DNA of 32,350 bases from a virus. This document shows, piece after piece, positions 9,801 to 16,964 of this stretch (positions are counted from its first letter, which is position 1; each line of letters begins with the position of its first letter). The position numbers were made by a program, and so were the translations under genes. Under the pieces are notes generated by a model, which saw nothing but the letters and a program-made list of their open reading frames with translations, ran no database searches and was not told the origin of the DNA. The DNA is taken from positions 1 through 32,350 of IMG/VR virus record IMGVR_UViG_3300032288_004129. One strand, written 5' to 3'.

Positions 9801-10409
9801 TGTTGGGTAAGGTAAATTAAAAAAAACAGAATATACTGAGTTTTCACCTTGTTCAAATAGTGTTCTACCTCTTACATCAACTAATTTCATGTCAACCGAT
9901 GGTATACCGATTGATGATATTTTTACTGTTATGTCTTTTATACCTAAAGTTTGTGTGTCTTCATAGTTTAAAACTTTTCTATTGAACTTTAAATTACCGT
10001 CTTTTGTTGTTGTATATTCTGCGTTTTGATTTATACTTTTTCCTTGTCTAGAACCTCTTCCTGTAAAATCGTCTGACCAACTTGTGTCAAATGCAGTTTT
10101 ACCTTTTGGTTTTAAAAAATTAATTTGTAAGTCCTCATCACCTGAAGATAAAGAAGCAATTGACGTGTTATTAACTGGATTGTCAAAATTATCACCAATA
10201 GCTAATTTAGTCCTTGGAATTATTTTTGTTTCAAGATTAGCGTACATAACAAGATTTTCTTGTTGAATGTATCTATCTTTAATTTCACCAGAATTAGTTT
10301 GAACTTTATTTGGGTCAATTAAAATAATGTTATCATAATCAGCCTCAACTAAAATTTTGTTTTCCTGATTATATATTTGTCTAAATTTTGAAGGGTCATT
10401 AACGGCCAT
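3852..10409 (-). CDS. Giant baseplate hub protein with C-terminal glucosaminidase-like domain
   Basis: 2185-aa protein, the largest in the window, lying directly after the gp53-like gene, where T4 has gene 5 (hub with lysozyme). Residues about 160-265 (VKISSIGIPSVDMKLVDVRG, VFFNLPYPTFYLTLKGWYG, GNFEISLKFMGRN) look like a tail-tube/hub beta domain. A second such segment lies near 1840-1915 (TVDTMGNAMIQPTMYFNLRH, GPYWIMEVNHSISSGKFDT), reminiscent of the end of gp27/gpD-type hub domains. The roughly 1600 residues between are not recognisable to me. The C-terminal 1965-2100 region has the order NYNLYNIPG, KYNG, PYPWFTFNSIDES, YHDLV, the pattern of FlgJ-type glucosaminidases, but the catalytic Glu position appears to be Lys. 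The gene starts inside the end of the gp53-like gene (11-base overlap), implying coupled translation. The hub role is from position and fold resemblance. Confidence 0.75.
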   Translation of the reverse strand: MAVNDPSKFRQIYNQENKILVEADYDNIILIDPNKVQTNSGEIKDRYIQQENLVMYANLETKIIPRTKLAIGDNFDNPVNNTSIASLSSGDEDLQINFLKPKGKTAFDTSWSDDFTGRGSRQGKSINQNAEYTTTKDGNLKFNRKVLNYEDTQTLGIKDITVKISSIGIPSVDMKLVDVRGRTLFEQGENSVYSVFFNLPYPTFYLTLKGWYGKAIRYQLTLLSFNARFDSGQGNFEISLKFMGRNSAILADSILSFGKNSPKMFTTKVTTQKNNTNSNSTGNDKTQLKVENDTIGLQKLREVYSIYESKGLIPKNFPRMTLETFIYRATNYETIVQEKITKGDFNVVNDVNDYQNTLINIEKSIYINSVQDFLDTTERLVINGSIHYPFKEDLSFEKREETKKNLKKNLESYIDLLKKNNSFGENKKYKLPGKKNEQPGEITITIKYQDLEKTIDYNSISNDEFRQSYELNIGRTPNDIELKKYITDFKSFNNATQKILDSNGNEIQSSPIYFSFGEIPNLVNQYSPNSFLFKLQEMKKIVDDKSKKIEQALTEELSDLIVNSEDGLGFQPTIRNVFAVLFAGLDAFYRMLDDVHTNAWTQRKNPARLNAILSPKNNVGVDSLDLVNGSFALNNENTVYPWPQYYEKESQQDGSDLYVIKYPGDANSLSSTKGFNYSIWPEIAFTEEFITAALQKNTPTTPQSGNNPKTDTNYMSVSAVEFPLNNQPYVTKTDVSFLYELFERSYLSTHYANINRGDYKKAQIDKVVSNIDAENIVLSLKDNPNPALTNILKNFKIGYTTYLDYLKKISNNGTGENWTLLKNSDYVTDYIKNYFLNPYNKIYSVDSIEGISIAVGGNIPLVDKLKDYINSTNSSKEYFLDTYPFTDLTWLKNNLQDGQSLTTIEDFYKTQTYIYLDEKKTLARLNETESKTNINVFLNKYGFQNYTQQYVTDISSNTPVNSRETLKTFYDNRKQKDQYFTESFIDYGNEYSGNVSSKIQTTSLLNTPYFINAILKGVELSKNQNNKNPYVGLGYLYLNSLPLITTKEKIKQTENGQDPIDLDYLGATLNKFSSLHRLPYSWVLKYGAIWHRYKTYINNNVDILDGIWKDFDYLTNYDPINSAATTTYSGSWVGDIVLQSSTVVPNTNNNNDIVSTGFYLKVINDIFRFFYDKDLSILQNPSVNNFVNETTNNGLKVISSFNKFFAPGFDTSNLNRQITIKNYHQYFEKPNGDNDNILLVPSMGGLKFNQSVFECFNNLDKIKEEVFNNKSVHNGSIRSLWGLSNFGYFNNNLIRKPNYNEYIKTIDTQNGKKQNAFDLKNNTLTYSNIEEIFSLFEPKILDEFEKYFLSFCNPNPIASDLILDSEKTNSTSSTPGQVKNVKQKRLFEQIKSLFLIPKNSVTLTSDDNQNGVLLADAQTKNFMSNVVEFLNFDCILKMGNPSNFDRKSFNYFTENVNFKPTNFIKPTSYVPTATLPGSGSLTGPSALITSIANKEPEWDALRLYVGEFTQDGIKYSNTGSTITDFFIDNNIEFSISNIQGLYPLIRIYAKEKLKDPTFNSVKFISKIDAYVREQKTFNEEVLNETIRYLNSKLDDVKITTDKINSTTSGNVVKLDQYTLLKGVNDKWIAGSDFTNRTIFEDFLFFDKANRDIGNKFTITIDDLSGLLEDSNKSYLQLISAILEKNRFLFFAMPAYVNFYGLQEAVLKGTPIPTEIPGSMFGTYLDVDYMDAKPKFLCVYVGKPSEHLGGETSFKRYRDDAFDMRKYDNPLRTSYNSDTDFSKNNKVVAFAVDYGIQNQSFFKSVSLDMSEKKNTAESNRLITELGNQGAGNSVAQQTVSLYSIYKTRSYTTTVDTMGNAMIQPTMYFNLRHVPLFYGPYWIMEVNHSISSGKFDTSFKGVRMPLYNLPDPNSLLDSVNKDYLNYYKDLIIKNKKITENPVVTTNNTADKNVGTVEGDQNTCKIAASYKDLPFVDISIKQTTESELKDIINSYNIDSNLKPLYYGIVKTKALNLTNSTIISTPNYNLYNIPGTTKYNGAKMTVVKSQFCGTADQKNQGQPYPWFTFNSIDESLLFYHDLVKTFLNDIIKLKDNSTQTENAKKYAEAYTIFTLFWDQTRYVKPGGGAGFYENIPKSYEDYTDPQTGVLYVGFKNRFNQKVKPEISNLYETYNLYMTIFENAFKTFSP

Positions 10410-10716
10410 AATAAAAAATATGTGTATCTATCGCACTTTTGTAGTCTTTTAATGCATTTATTAATGGATATGGTATTATTAATACTGCGCCGTCAGGTAT
10501 ATTTGTTTCTAATCCACCATAATTAGGGTTTGCCGCAAGTATTAACCAACCAAAATACGGTGTGTTATATTTTTCTAAACTTATCTTATCAAGTCTAGAT
10601 TTATTTTTCATATAGATATATCTTTGGTCACTAGTTCTAACACCAATATCAACATAAGGAACTACGGTTTGTTGTCCGTTAATTAAAAATTTTTGGTATC
10701 TATCAAAATATTGCAT
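10399..10716 (-). CDS. 53: gp53-like baseplate wedge protein with LysM-type domain
   Basis: 105-aa protein. The N-terminal strand MQYFDRYQKFLINGQ is followed by YVDIGVRTSDQRYIYMKN. Then comes a LysM-like core: RLDKISLEKYNTPYFGWLIL, then AANPNYGGLETNIPDG and AVLIIPYPL (about residues 40-88). LysM features are the D-x-I-S opening helix, the W-L-I helix, N-P and the P-x-G-x-x-I-x-I-P end. T4 gp53 carries the same fold and clamps wedge units together around the hub. It is shorter than T4 gp53 (196 aa), keeping mainly the LysM-like part. It sits between the two giant hub genes, 1 base after the end of the 2068-aa gene and overlapping the next start by 11 bases. Confidence 0.8.
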   Translation of the reverse strand: MQYFDRYQKFLINGQQTVVPYVDIGVRTSDQRYIYMKNKSRLDKISLEKYNTPYFGWLILAANPNYGGLETNIPDGAVLIIPYPLINALKDYKSAIDTHIFYYGR

Positions 10717-10717
10717 A

Positions 10718-13700
10718 TTAATTAAATTTTTTCTTTAAGTTGTATTTATTATCTGTCGAATTCTGAGTTAAATTTTTTAAATTTTGAATGTCGGTATCAT
10801 TTGCTGGTATTTGTTTTGAAAAATCTAAAATCCTTGTTTTACTTTCATTATATGGTCTATATGTTGGTGTGTATTTATTTAATACATTATTTGAAAAATC
10901 AGTAAATCGTTTATCAACAATTTCTTTTTGTTTTTTGTATTGATTATAAATTCCTGTATCTTTTGTTGATTGGTTTGTTGTTGGGTTCCAAGATAAATTA
11001 GAAGCCAAATAATTTTTCCATGCTATTTTATTTTGATTATCATTTATAACACTAACAATATCATCTAAAAAAGAATTTATATTATTTACAACATCGTAAC
11101 CAAATACCATATTAAATCTGTTTTCTTCTGAAGTTTGATTAGCCCCAATTTCTAAATCAAAAACAAAATTATTTTGATATTGTTTTTGAGTGGTTGTTGT
11201 TATTATTTCGTAAGTTTCTAATTTTGTGATAAAATCTTTTAAATCATCCCCAACAATTAAAAGATCTCCTCTTAATTCTAATAAAGTATTAACGTAAGAT
11301 GTGTTTGATACATCAACAGGTGTTGTACCACTTGTTGTGTAAATAACGGCATTACCTTTTGAATTAATAAACCCATCTTTTCCGTCGGCTACAAAATTTA
11401 TTTTATCAACTAAATTAATTAATGCCAATTCGTTTTGTACGATAATATTATTACTGTTGTCAATATCCGTAATATATTTTTGTTTTCTTTCGTCTGCTAA
11501 ACTTTTTAATTTTCTTCTTATTTTATTTTTCTGTATATTTGTAAAATCTTGTCTTTGAAGTATTGCGCTTAATATTGGTGTTGTGTTATTATCAATATCC
11601 TCTTTTATTTTATCAAATAAAGAATCAATTTTATCTTGAAAATTTTTAGATTTACCATAAATTTTAACCAAATTAGCGTTCGGTGAGTTAATATTGTTAA
11701 AAAACCCTTCTTGATAATCCCTATCTTTATTTATTATTAATAAACCACCTAACAAATGTTTATCATTAACAGTTTTTAAAGAATTGAAAACGTTTGTTGT
11801 GTATTCTGTTGTTAATGTAATTAACTCTTTCATTTTAGTTTCATATGCAATCGTACCAGTTTGATTTCCATCTACGGTTGAGTTTCCTGTTTTAATATCA
11901 CCAATGGTGTTTCCTATTTCATTATCAATTTCATTTTGTGGTTCAGTTTTAGTATTAAGTTTTGCTTGTTCATAAAACTCAGCATCATATTTTTCTGTTA
12001 CGTCTTCAGTAATGTCAGCTCTTTCATCATACATTTCAGTATTAGCATAAAAATTAAATGATAATGCGTTTTGTAATTTTGAAATTGGCGCAGCTAACCC
12101 CATTCCTCCAATAATTTTAAAACCTAAAGAAACAGTAGCGCCCATTGGTTGTATACCAATACCTTCAGGATTAATATCAAATAAAGGTGCTTTATCATAT
12201 TTAATAGATAAATTTTCAGGAACAATTTTACAATGATAAAAATCACCTATTCTTAAAACTAAAATAGGTGGTGACCCAAATGCACTGTTAAACGCATCTT
12301 GGTAACTAAGAGTTGCAGTACCTGCTGCACTTTGTGTAACTGTTGGTATAGTATCCCCAGGTCTAACACACTGTTGTAAAAATGTTAATCGGGAATTTAA
12401 ACCTTCAGGTGTTAATGAGTGAAAAACTGGTTGGAAATTTTTAAATCTTTTTTTAAATGAATCAAAAACAAACGGGTCATTTTCTTTTAACATTTGAAAA
12501 TAATTACATTCAGTTAATAAATTTCTAATAAGTTTTTTAGCCAGACCTTGGTATATTGGTGTGTCTTTTATTTCTGTAGGACTAAAAGTAAGGTTTTGTG
12601 GTGTAACATTTGTTTCTGCTGTAGGTGGTTGTGATTCAACTATTGGTTCTGCCGCTGGTGGTTTAGCCGCTGGTGTAATTACAATATCCGCAATTTTTGT
12701 TCTTCTACAAGCCATAGCTTGTATTGAATAATACCCTTCATCGTTTCCATTAACAAATTTTAATGAACAATCAATATCTTTAAGTTCAATATCTGATAAA
12801 TTTTTTGGTTGGTCTCCTTGTGCATCTTCTTTTGTTATTATAAGTGTTTTACCTAAATAATCCTCAAGTTTTTTTTCGCCAGGTTTACTTTTTAAAATGT
12901 ATTGTTTTACTGCACTTATTCTTCTTTTAGATAGTTTAATATTATAACTTGCACCTCCATTTGAGTTAGCGGTACCTAATAAACTAAAACTTACTTTCCC
13001 CCCTGAATCTAAAATTTTACCAATTTTAGTTATAAAATCATCAATATTTTGTTTTGATCCTTTAACTCTTTTTTCAAAAAAGTCACCAACCGCCGATTTT
13101 CTTGAATCAATATATGTTGTTAAATTAAAGTCCGCAGTATCATTTGGTAATGTTTTTGGTGTTGGTTCTACAAAACCATCATTTAATATTGTACCATTAG
13201 AGTATTTTTGACTATAAGAGAATATTTTATCTTTTGCGTTATTTTTATAATTAGTTTCTTTACCGACATAATTGTTATAATAACTCTCATAATCATTTAA
13301 AGCATCTGTACCACTTTCATTTGGTATTGTTTGATCATAAAATGCAAAATATTCTTTTGTTTTATCGTTTAATTCATCTGAAATTTCTTTTGTTTCATCA
13401 ACCATTTCTGTTTCTTGTGGTGGTGTTTGTTCAACAACTTTTTTTACGTCTTCTTTTGTTTTAACAAAATTAATAGCTTGTTGAATATCATTTGGTGTAA
13501 ATTGTACGTATTTTTTAGATAATTCATATAGATCATACCTTAAACATCCGGCAAAAAATGAATCCATTATTTTTGTAATTTCTGATTCAGGTTTTACATT
13601 TTTCAATTCCTGATCAACTAATAAATTACTTATGGAAGGGTGGTCAACAATTATAGACCAACTTATAGATCCACTTCTAGATGTATTTTGATACGTATAT

Positions 13701-16700
13701 ATAGGTTCGGGTCTACCAATAAAATTATTATCCTGAAACCCCGCTCTTGAATCATCTGAAAATGTTAAATCATAAGGTGGAAACCACATAATTCTTCCTC
13801 CGTTAGGTCCTTTTTCACATGCAGGTAAATCATCTACAGTAAACCCAGGTTTATTTGAAGTTCTCCATGCTAAATTTTCTAAAGAAAACATATATTTTTT
13901 TGCTCTTGCCTTTCCTGATTCGTCAACCACAAGATTCGTGGATTGTCCGTTTTTATCATTCATAGGAGCAATATTAAGATTAAACGTATTATCAAAAACA
14001 GAATATGTGTATTTTCTAATATTTCCATCTGTTTTTTGTAATTGACCATAAGTGTAGTATGGTATGTCTTTTGTAAAAATTCTACAGTATTCTAAACCTT
14101 CAAATTCTTTCCCATTAGATTCGATAGAGTTTTTTGTAAGATATTTAATAACTCTTGATCCTTTTGTCATTTCTCTATAACCGTCATTAAAAACTTTAGA
14201 TACTTGATTTATTGCGTTACCAACATGTGAAAATCTTTTTGCGTCTTTAACTTTTGAAGAAGCGTCAATTATTTTTTGTGTAACATCTAATAAAGATGAG
14301 TCTCTAAATTCAAAGTTAGTGGACCTAGAATCGTTAAAATTTCTTTTTAAATCGGTACCAAAAACAGGACTACTTTCTAATATTTTACCGCTCTCACCTA
14401 CAACCCTACCTGGTTTAAAAAAACTCTTTTTTGTTGTCCAACTAAAACTACTTGTTATTGGGGTATTACCGTCATAAAAATTTCTACTATTTAAACCAAA
14501 AAATACGCTGTTTAATTTTTCTCCTTCAAAATCTTTGGCCACTTCACCGTAACCAAAAACAGGACTTTCCATTACATTTCCTTTATATTTTGGTAAGTAG
14601 CTGACGGGTGAAACTATATCATTTATTGAATTTTTTTTTGTTCCAATATAAAAAATTCCTTTTGGTACTGTTAAATTTTTTAATACTCCAAAAAGATTAT
14701 TCGTACTATAATCAGGTCTAAAATCGTTATAAGCTAATTGATCAAATAATAATGTTCTTGTTGCTGGTGATGTGAATGACGCTAAAATTTCAGATCCGGT
14801 TTTATTTCCTTGTGATAAATTACCAATTGATTCTATCGTTTGCCCTAATGTCGCAGCTATAGGGTTTTCTACTAATCTACTACCGTATCTTTTTTTAGGG
14901 TAATCAAAAATTTCACCAGGAATTAAAGAATACGGTGAGTATAAACCACCTAACCCAGCAACAAAACTTATTGCTTTACCAACAATATTATTTGAGTCTG
15001 TAATTTTATAATTTCTTGCTAATAATGGTACGTTACCTGAAATAATACCAACAGCATTGAATGGATCTAATTTAGGTTTAACTGATATCTCACCACTATC
15101 TGGATTAATACTTGAATCTAATGCGTTTACCCTACCTAATGTTTCTGACAATAGTTCTGCTGCGACTCTATATCTAAATTCTTTTCTAAGTTGTTTTGCT
15201 GCAATATTAGCCAAAGATGAATCTTGTGATAATAAACCATTAGAACCTAAAGAATCGACAGGTAATAATAATGTTGCTAACAAGTATTCTGATGGTAAAA
15301 AAGAAAAAGATTGTGATGAATTATAATATTGTTGACCAGTTGTTTGTATTTGTAAGTCATCTATTGTTTGTACCTCATATGCTCCATTATTTGGTACATA
15401 TCTATTAATAATAAACGCATCATTAGCCTCAATTGTAGCATTTACTTCTAAAGGACTACCTATACTATCGGTAAAATCGTATTCTCCCTCAAAAGGTGCG
15501 GTATTTAAATTAACGTTATATTGAGAGGCATTAGTTACCGGTCCTTGTGGCCCATACTGATTTATTTGAAAATTTAATGAGTTTTCAGCAAAAACCTCTA
15601 AAGGACTACCAATAGTGTCGTTATAATCATAATTACCTTCGTTAGAAAATGTTTGTAAATTTACATTAGGATTTACTACGTTTTGGCTTTGTTCTCCTTC
15701 AGGACCATATTGATTAATAGGGAATAATATATTTCTAAAACTATTACCGTCAGTTTCTAATTTATCACCTATTGTATCTGAAACATCATATTCGCCTTCA
15801 TTAGATCCTAAAATTAAATCATTATTAATTGACCATTTAGTATCACCATATCCGTTACCATTATTTGGTGTGTATTTATTTTTTACTCTTAAAGCAATTT
15901 CTTGTTGATCTCCTTTTTGTTCTAAATAACTTCCAATAGTATCTTCTATACCGTATACTCCTGAACCGATAGTTGTAATTATTTTATCGTCGTTAATCCA
16001 ATAAACAGGATCACCAAAATCGTCTCCGGTTGGTTTATATACGTTTTTTACTTTTAAAAATATTTCCTGTTCGTTTCCTTTTTGTTCTAATTTTGATCCT
16101 ACAGTGTCCGAAAGATCGTATTCACCTCCATTTATTACTCCTGAAGTTAAGTCATCATTAATAAACCAAACGGTGGAACCAAAATCATTTGCACCATTTT
16201 CAGGTCTATATATATTTTTTATTATTAAATCTATTTCTTTTTGGTTAGCAATTGTTTCTAATTTTGAACCAAAGGTATCATTAATGTCATATTCACCACT
16301 TCCTACGGTGTCTATAGTTAAATCATCGTTAATAAACCAAACAGTATTTCCAAAATCGTTAGTTGGTGTGGTTGGTTTATATGTATTTTTAACAATTAAA
16401 TCAATTTCTTTTTGGTTACCTATTTGTTCTAATTTACTATCAACAGTATTAGGATAACCGTATGTTCCTAAATTAGTATTTGTTTGTTGATTTAAATTTA
16501 TATTAACCGTATCTCCATATGTTGAATTAAACTGTGTTGGTCCGTATAAATTTTGTATATATAATAAACCTTCTTGCGTGTTACCAATCTGATATAATTT
16601 TGAATCTACAGTATTATTAATACCATATTTACCTTGGTTTGACTCGGTATTTAAATTTTTATTAATATTAATCGTATCACCATAAGAAGAGTTAGTCTCT

Positions 16701-16924
16701 GTTGGTCCGTACTTGTTTAAAGGGTATAGTTTTTTTTCTTGTTCGTCGCCTATAGTTTCAACTGAAGGACTATCAACAACAGAATAATCAACTATTTTTA
16801 TTTCTTGTGTGGTAATTTTTTCTCCTCCTACAAAACTATTATCTACTCTGTAAGGTTTTAAATTTCTTACAAGTAATTTTTTTCTAAAATTTTCACTAGA
16901 ATTAAATGATAAAGGACTTTCCAT
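10718..16924 (-). CDS. Giant baseplate protein with repeat array, tail-tube-like domain and OmpA-like insertion
   Basis: 2068-aa protein between the tape measure and the gp53-like gene. Residues about 66-520 are eight or nine imperfect repeats of about 50-57 aa. About 520-1040 is unrecognised. Around 1055-1110, WFPPYDLTF, FIGRPEPIYTYQNTSRSG and SISWSIIVDHPS match the first half of a tail-tube-like domain common in phage baseplate proteins. Its second half appears only near 1540-1625 (LVLRIGDFYHCKIVPENLSI, DINPEGIGIQPMGATVSLGF). Between them lies an OmpA-like domain (about 1260-1410) with FSLLGTANSNGGASYN and KLSKRRISAVKQYI. In OmpA proteins this fold binds peptidoglycan. The usual Asp of the T-D-x-x-G motif is Asn here, while the second Arg of LSKRR is kept. 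About 1640-2068 is helical and unrecognised. Probably a tube initiator or hub component touching the cell wall; exact T4 counterpart unclear (gp48/gp54/gp27 are candidates). Confidence 0.75.
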   Translation of the reverse strand: MESPLSFNSSENFRKKLLVRNLKPYRVDNSFVGGEKITTQEIKIVDYSVVDSPSVETIGDEQEKKLYPLNKYGPTETNSSYGDTININKNLNTESNQGKYGINNTVDSKLYQIGNTQEGLLYIQNLYGPTQFNSTYGDTVNINLNQQTNTNLGTYGYPNTVDSKLEQIGNQKEIDLIVKNTYKPTTPTNDFGNTVWFINDDLTIDTVGSGEYDINDTFGSKLETIANQKEIDLIIKNIYRPENGANDFGSTVWFINDDLTSGVINGGEYDLSDTVGSKLEQKGNEQEIFLKVKNVYKPTGDDFGDPVYWINDDKIITTIGSGVYGIEDTIGSYLEQKGDQQEIALRVKNKYTPNNGNGYGDTKWSINNDLILGSNEGEYDVSDTIGDKLETDGNSFRNILFPINQYGPEGEQSQNVVNPNVNLQTFSNEGNYDYNDTIGSPLEVFAENSLNFQINQYGPQGPVTNASQYNVNLNTAPFEGEYDFTDSIGSPLEVNATIEANDAFIINRYVPNNGAYEVQTIDDLQIQTTGQQYYNSSQSFSFLPSEYLLATLLLPVDSLGSNGLLSQDSSLANIAAKQLRKEFRYRVAAELLSETLGRVNALDSSINPDSGEISVKPKLDPFNAVGIISGNVPLLARNYKITDSNNIVGKAISFVAGLGGLYSPYSLIPGEIFDYPKKRYGSRLVENPIAATLGQTIESIGNLSQGNKTGSEILASFTSPATRTLLFDQLAYNDFRPDYSTNNLFGVLKNLTVPKGIFYIGTKKNSINDIVSPVSYLPKYKGNVMESPVFGYGEVAKDFEGEKLNSVFFGLNSRNFYDGNTPITSSFSWTTKKSFFKPGRVVGESGKILESSPVFGTDLKRNFNDSRSTNFEFRDSSLLDVTQKIIDASSKVKDAKRFSHVGNAINQVSKVFNDGYREMTKGSRVIKYLTKNSIESNGKEFEGLEYCRIFTKDIPYYTYGQLQKTDGNIRKYTYSVFDNTFNLNIAPMNDKNGQSTNLVVDESGKARAKKYMFSLENLAWRTSNKPGFTVDDLPACEKGPNGGRIMWFPPYDLTFSDDSRAGFQDNNFIGRPEPIYTYQNTSRSGSISWSIIVDHPSISNLLVDQELKNVKPESEITKIMDSFFAGCLRYDLYELSKKYVQFTPNDIQQAINFVKTKEDVKKVVEQTPPQETEMVDETKEISDELNDKTKEYFAFYDQTIPNESGTDALNDYESYYNNYVGKETNYKNNAKDKIFSYSQKYSNGTILNDGFVEPTPKTLPNDTADFNLTTYIDSRKSAVGDFFEKRVKGSKQNIDDFITKIGKILDSGGKVSFSLLGTANSNGGASYNIKLSKRRISAVKQYILKSKPGEKKLEDYLGKTLIITKEDAQGDQPKNLSDIELKDIDCSLKFVNGNDEGYYSIQAMACRRTKIADIVITPAAKPPAAEPIVESQPPTAETNVTPQNLTFSPTEIKDTPIYQGLAKKLIRNLLTECNYFQMLKENDPFVFDSFKKRFKNFQPVFHSLTPEGLNSRLTFLQQCVRPGDTIPTVTQSAAGTATLSYQDAFNSAFGSPPILVLRIGDFYHCKIVPENLSIKYDKAPLFDINPEGIGIQPMGATVSLGFKIIGGMGLAAPISKLQNALSFNFYANTEMYDERADITEDVTEKYDAEFYEQAKLNTKTEPQNEIDNEIGNTIGDIKTGNSTVDGNQTGTIAYETKMKELITLTTEYTTNVFNSLKTVNDKHLLGGLLIINKDRDYQEGFFNNINSPNANLVKIYGKSKNFQDKIDSLFDKIKEDIDNNTTPILSAILQRQDFTNIQKNKIRRKLKSLADERKQKYITDIDNSNNIIVQNELALINLVDKINFVADGKDGFINSKGNAVIYTTSGTTPVDVSNTSYVNTLLELRGDLLIVGDDLKDFITKLETYEIITTTTQKQYQNNFVFDLEIGANQTSEENRFNMVFGYDVVNNINSFLDDIVSVINDNQNKIAWKNYLASNLSWNPTTNQSTKDTGIYNQYKKQKEIVDKRFTDFSNNVLNKYTPTYRPYNESKTRILDFSKQIPANDTDIQNLKNLTQNSTDNKYNLKKKFN
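15350..16729 (-). repeat. Eight- to nine-fold protein repeat array (about 50-57 aa per unit)
   Basis: Each unit reads approximately: hydrophobic strand, N-x-Y-x-P, variable loop, YGDT or FGNT-like strand, N-x-D/N-L, then G-x-Y-D/G-x-x-D-T-x-G-S-x-LE and a polar linker with GN. Unit starts include LNKYGPTE, IQNLYGPT, VKNTYKPT, IKNIYRPE, VKNVYKPT, VKNKYTPN, INQYGPEG and INQYGPQG. Neighbouring units 3 and 4 are most alike. The last copy (INRYVPNNGAYE) is degenerate. The periodicity of Gly, Tyr and Asp suggests a repetitive beta structure. Confidence 0.85.
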
Positions 16925-16937
16925 TTATTGTTTTTAT

Positions 16938-16945
16938 AATAAATA
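16938..16945 (-). promoter_or_regulatory. TATTTATT late-type element before the 2068-aa gene
   Basis: TATTTATT on the minus strand, 13 bases upstream of the start at 16924 and followed by ATAAAAACAATAA. It lies in the short gap after the tape-measure stop. Confidence 0.4.
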
Positions 16946-16964
16946 GATATTTTTATGTTTTTTA

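Noticed and set aside
15057-16457. Plus-strand ORFs of 89 and 117 codons
   Set aside because: They lie wholly inside the 2068-aa gene on the other strand and mirror its repeats; no leader or coding signature.
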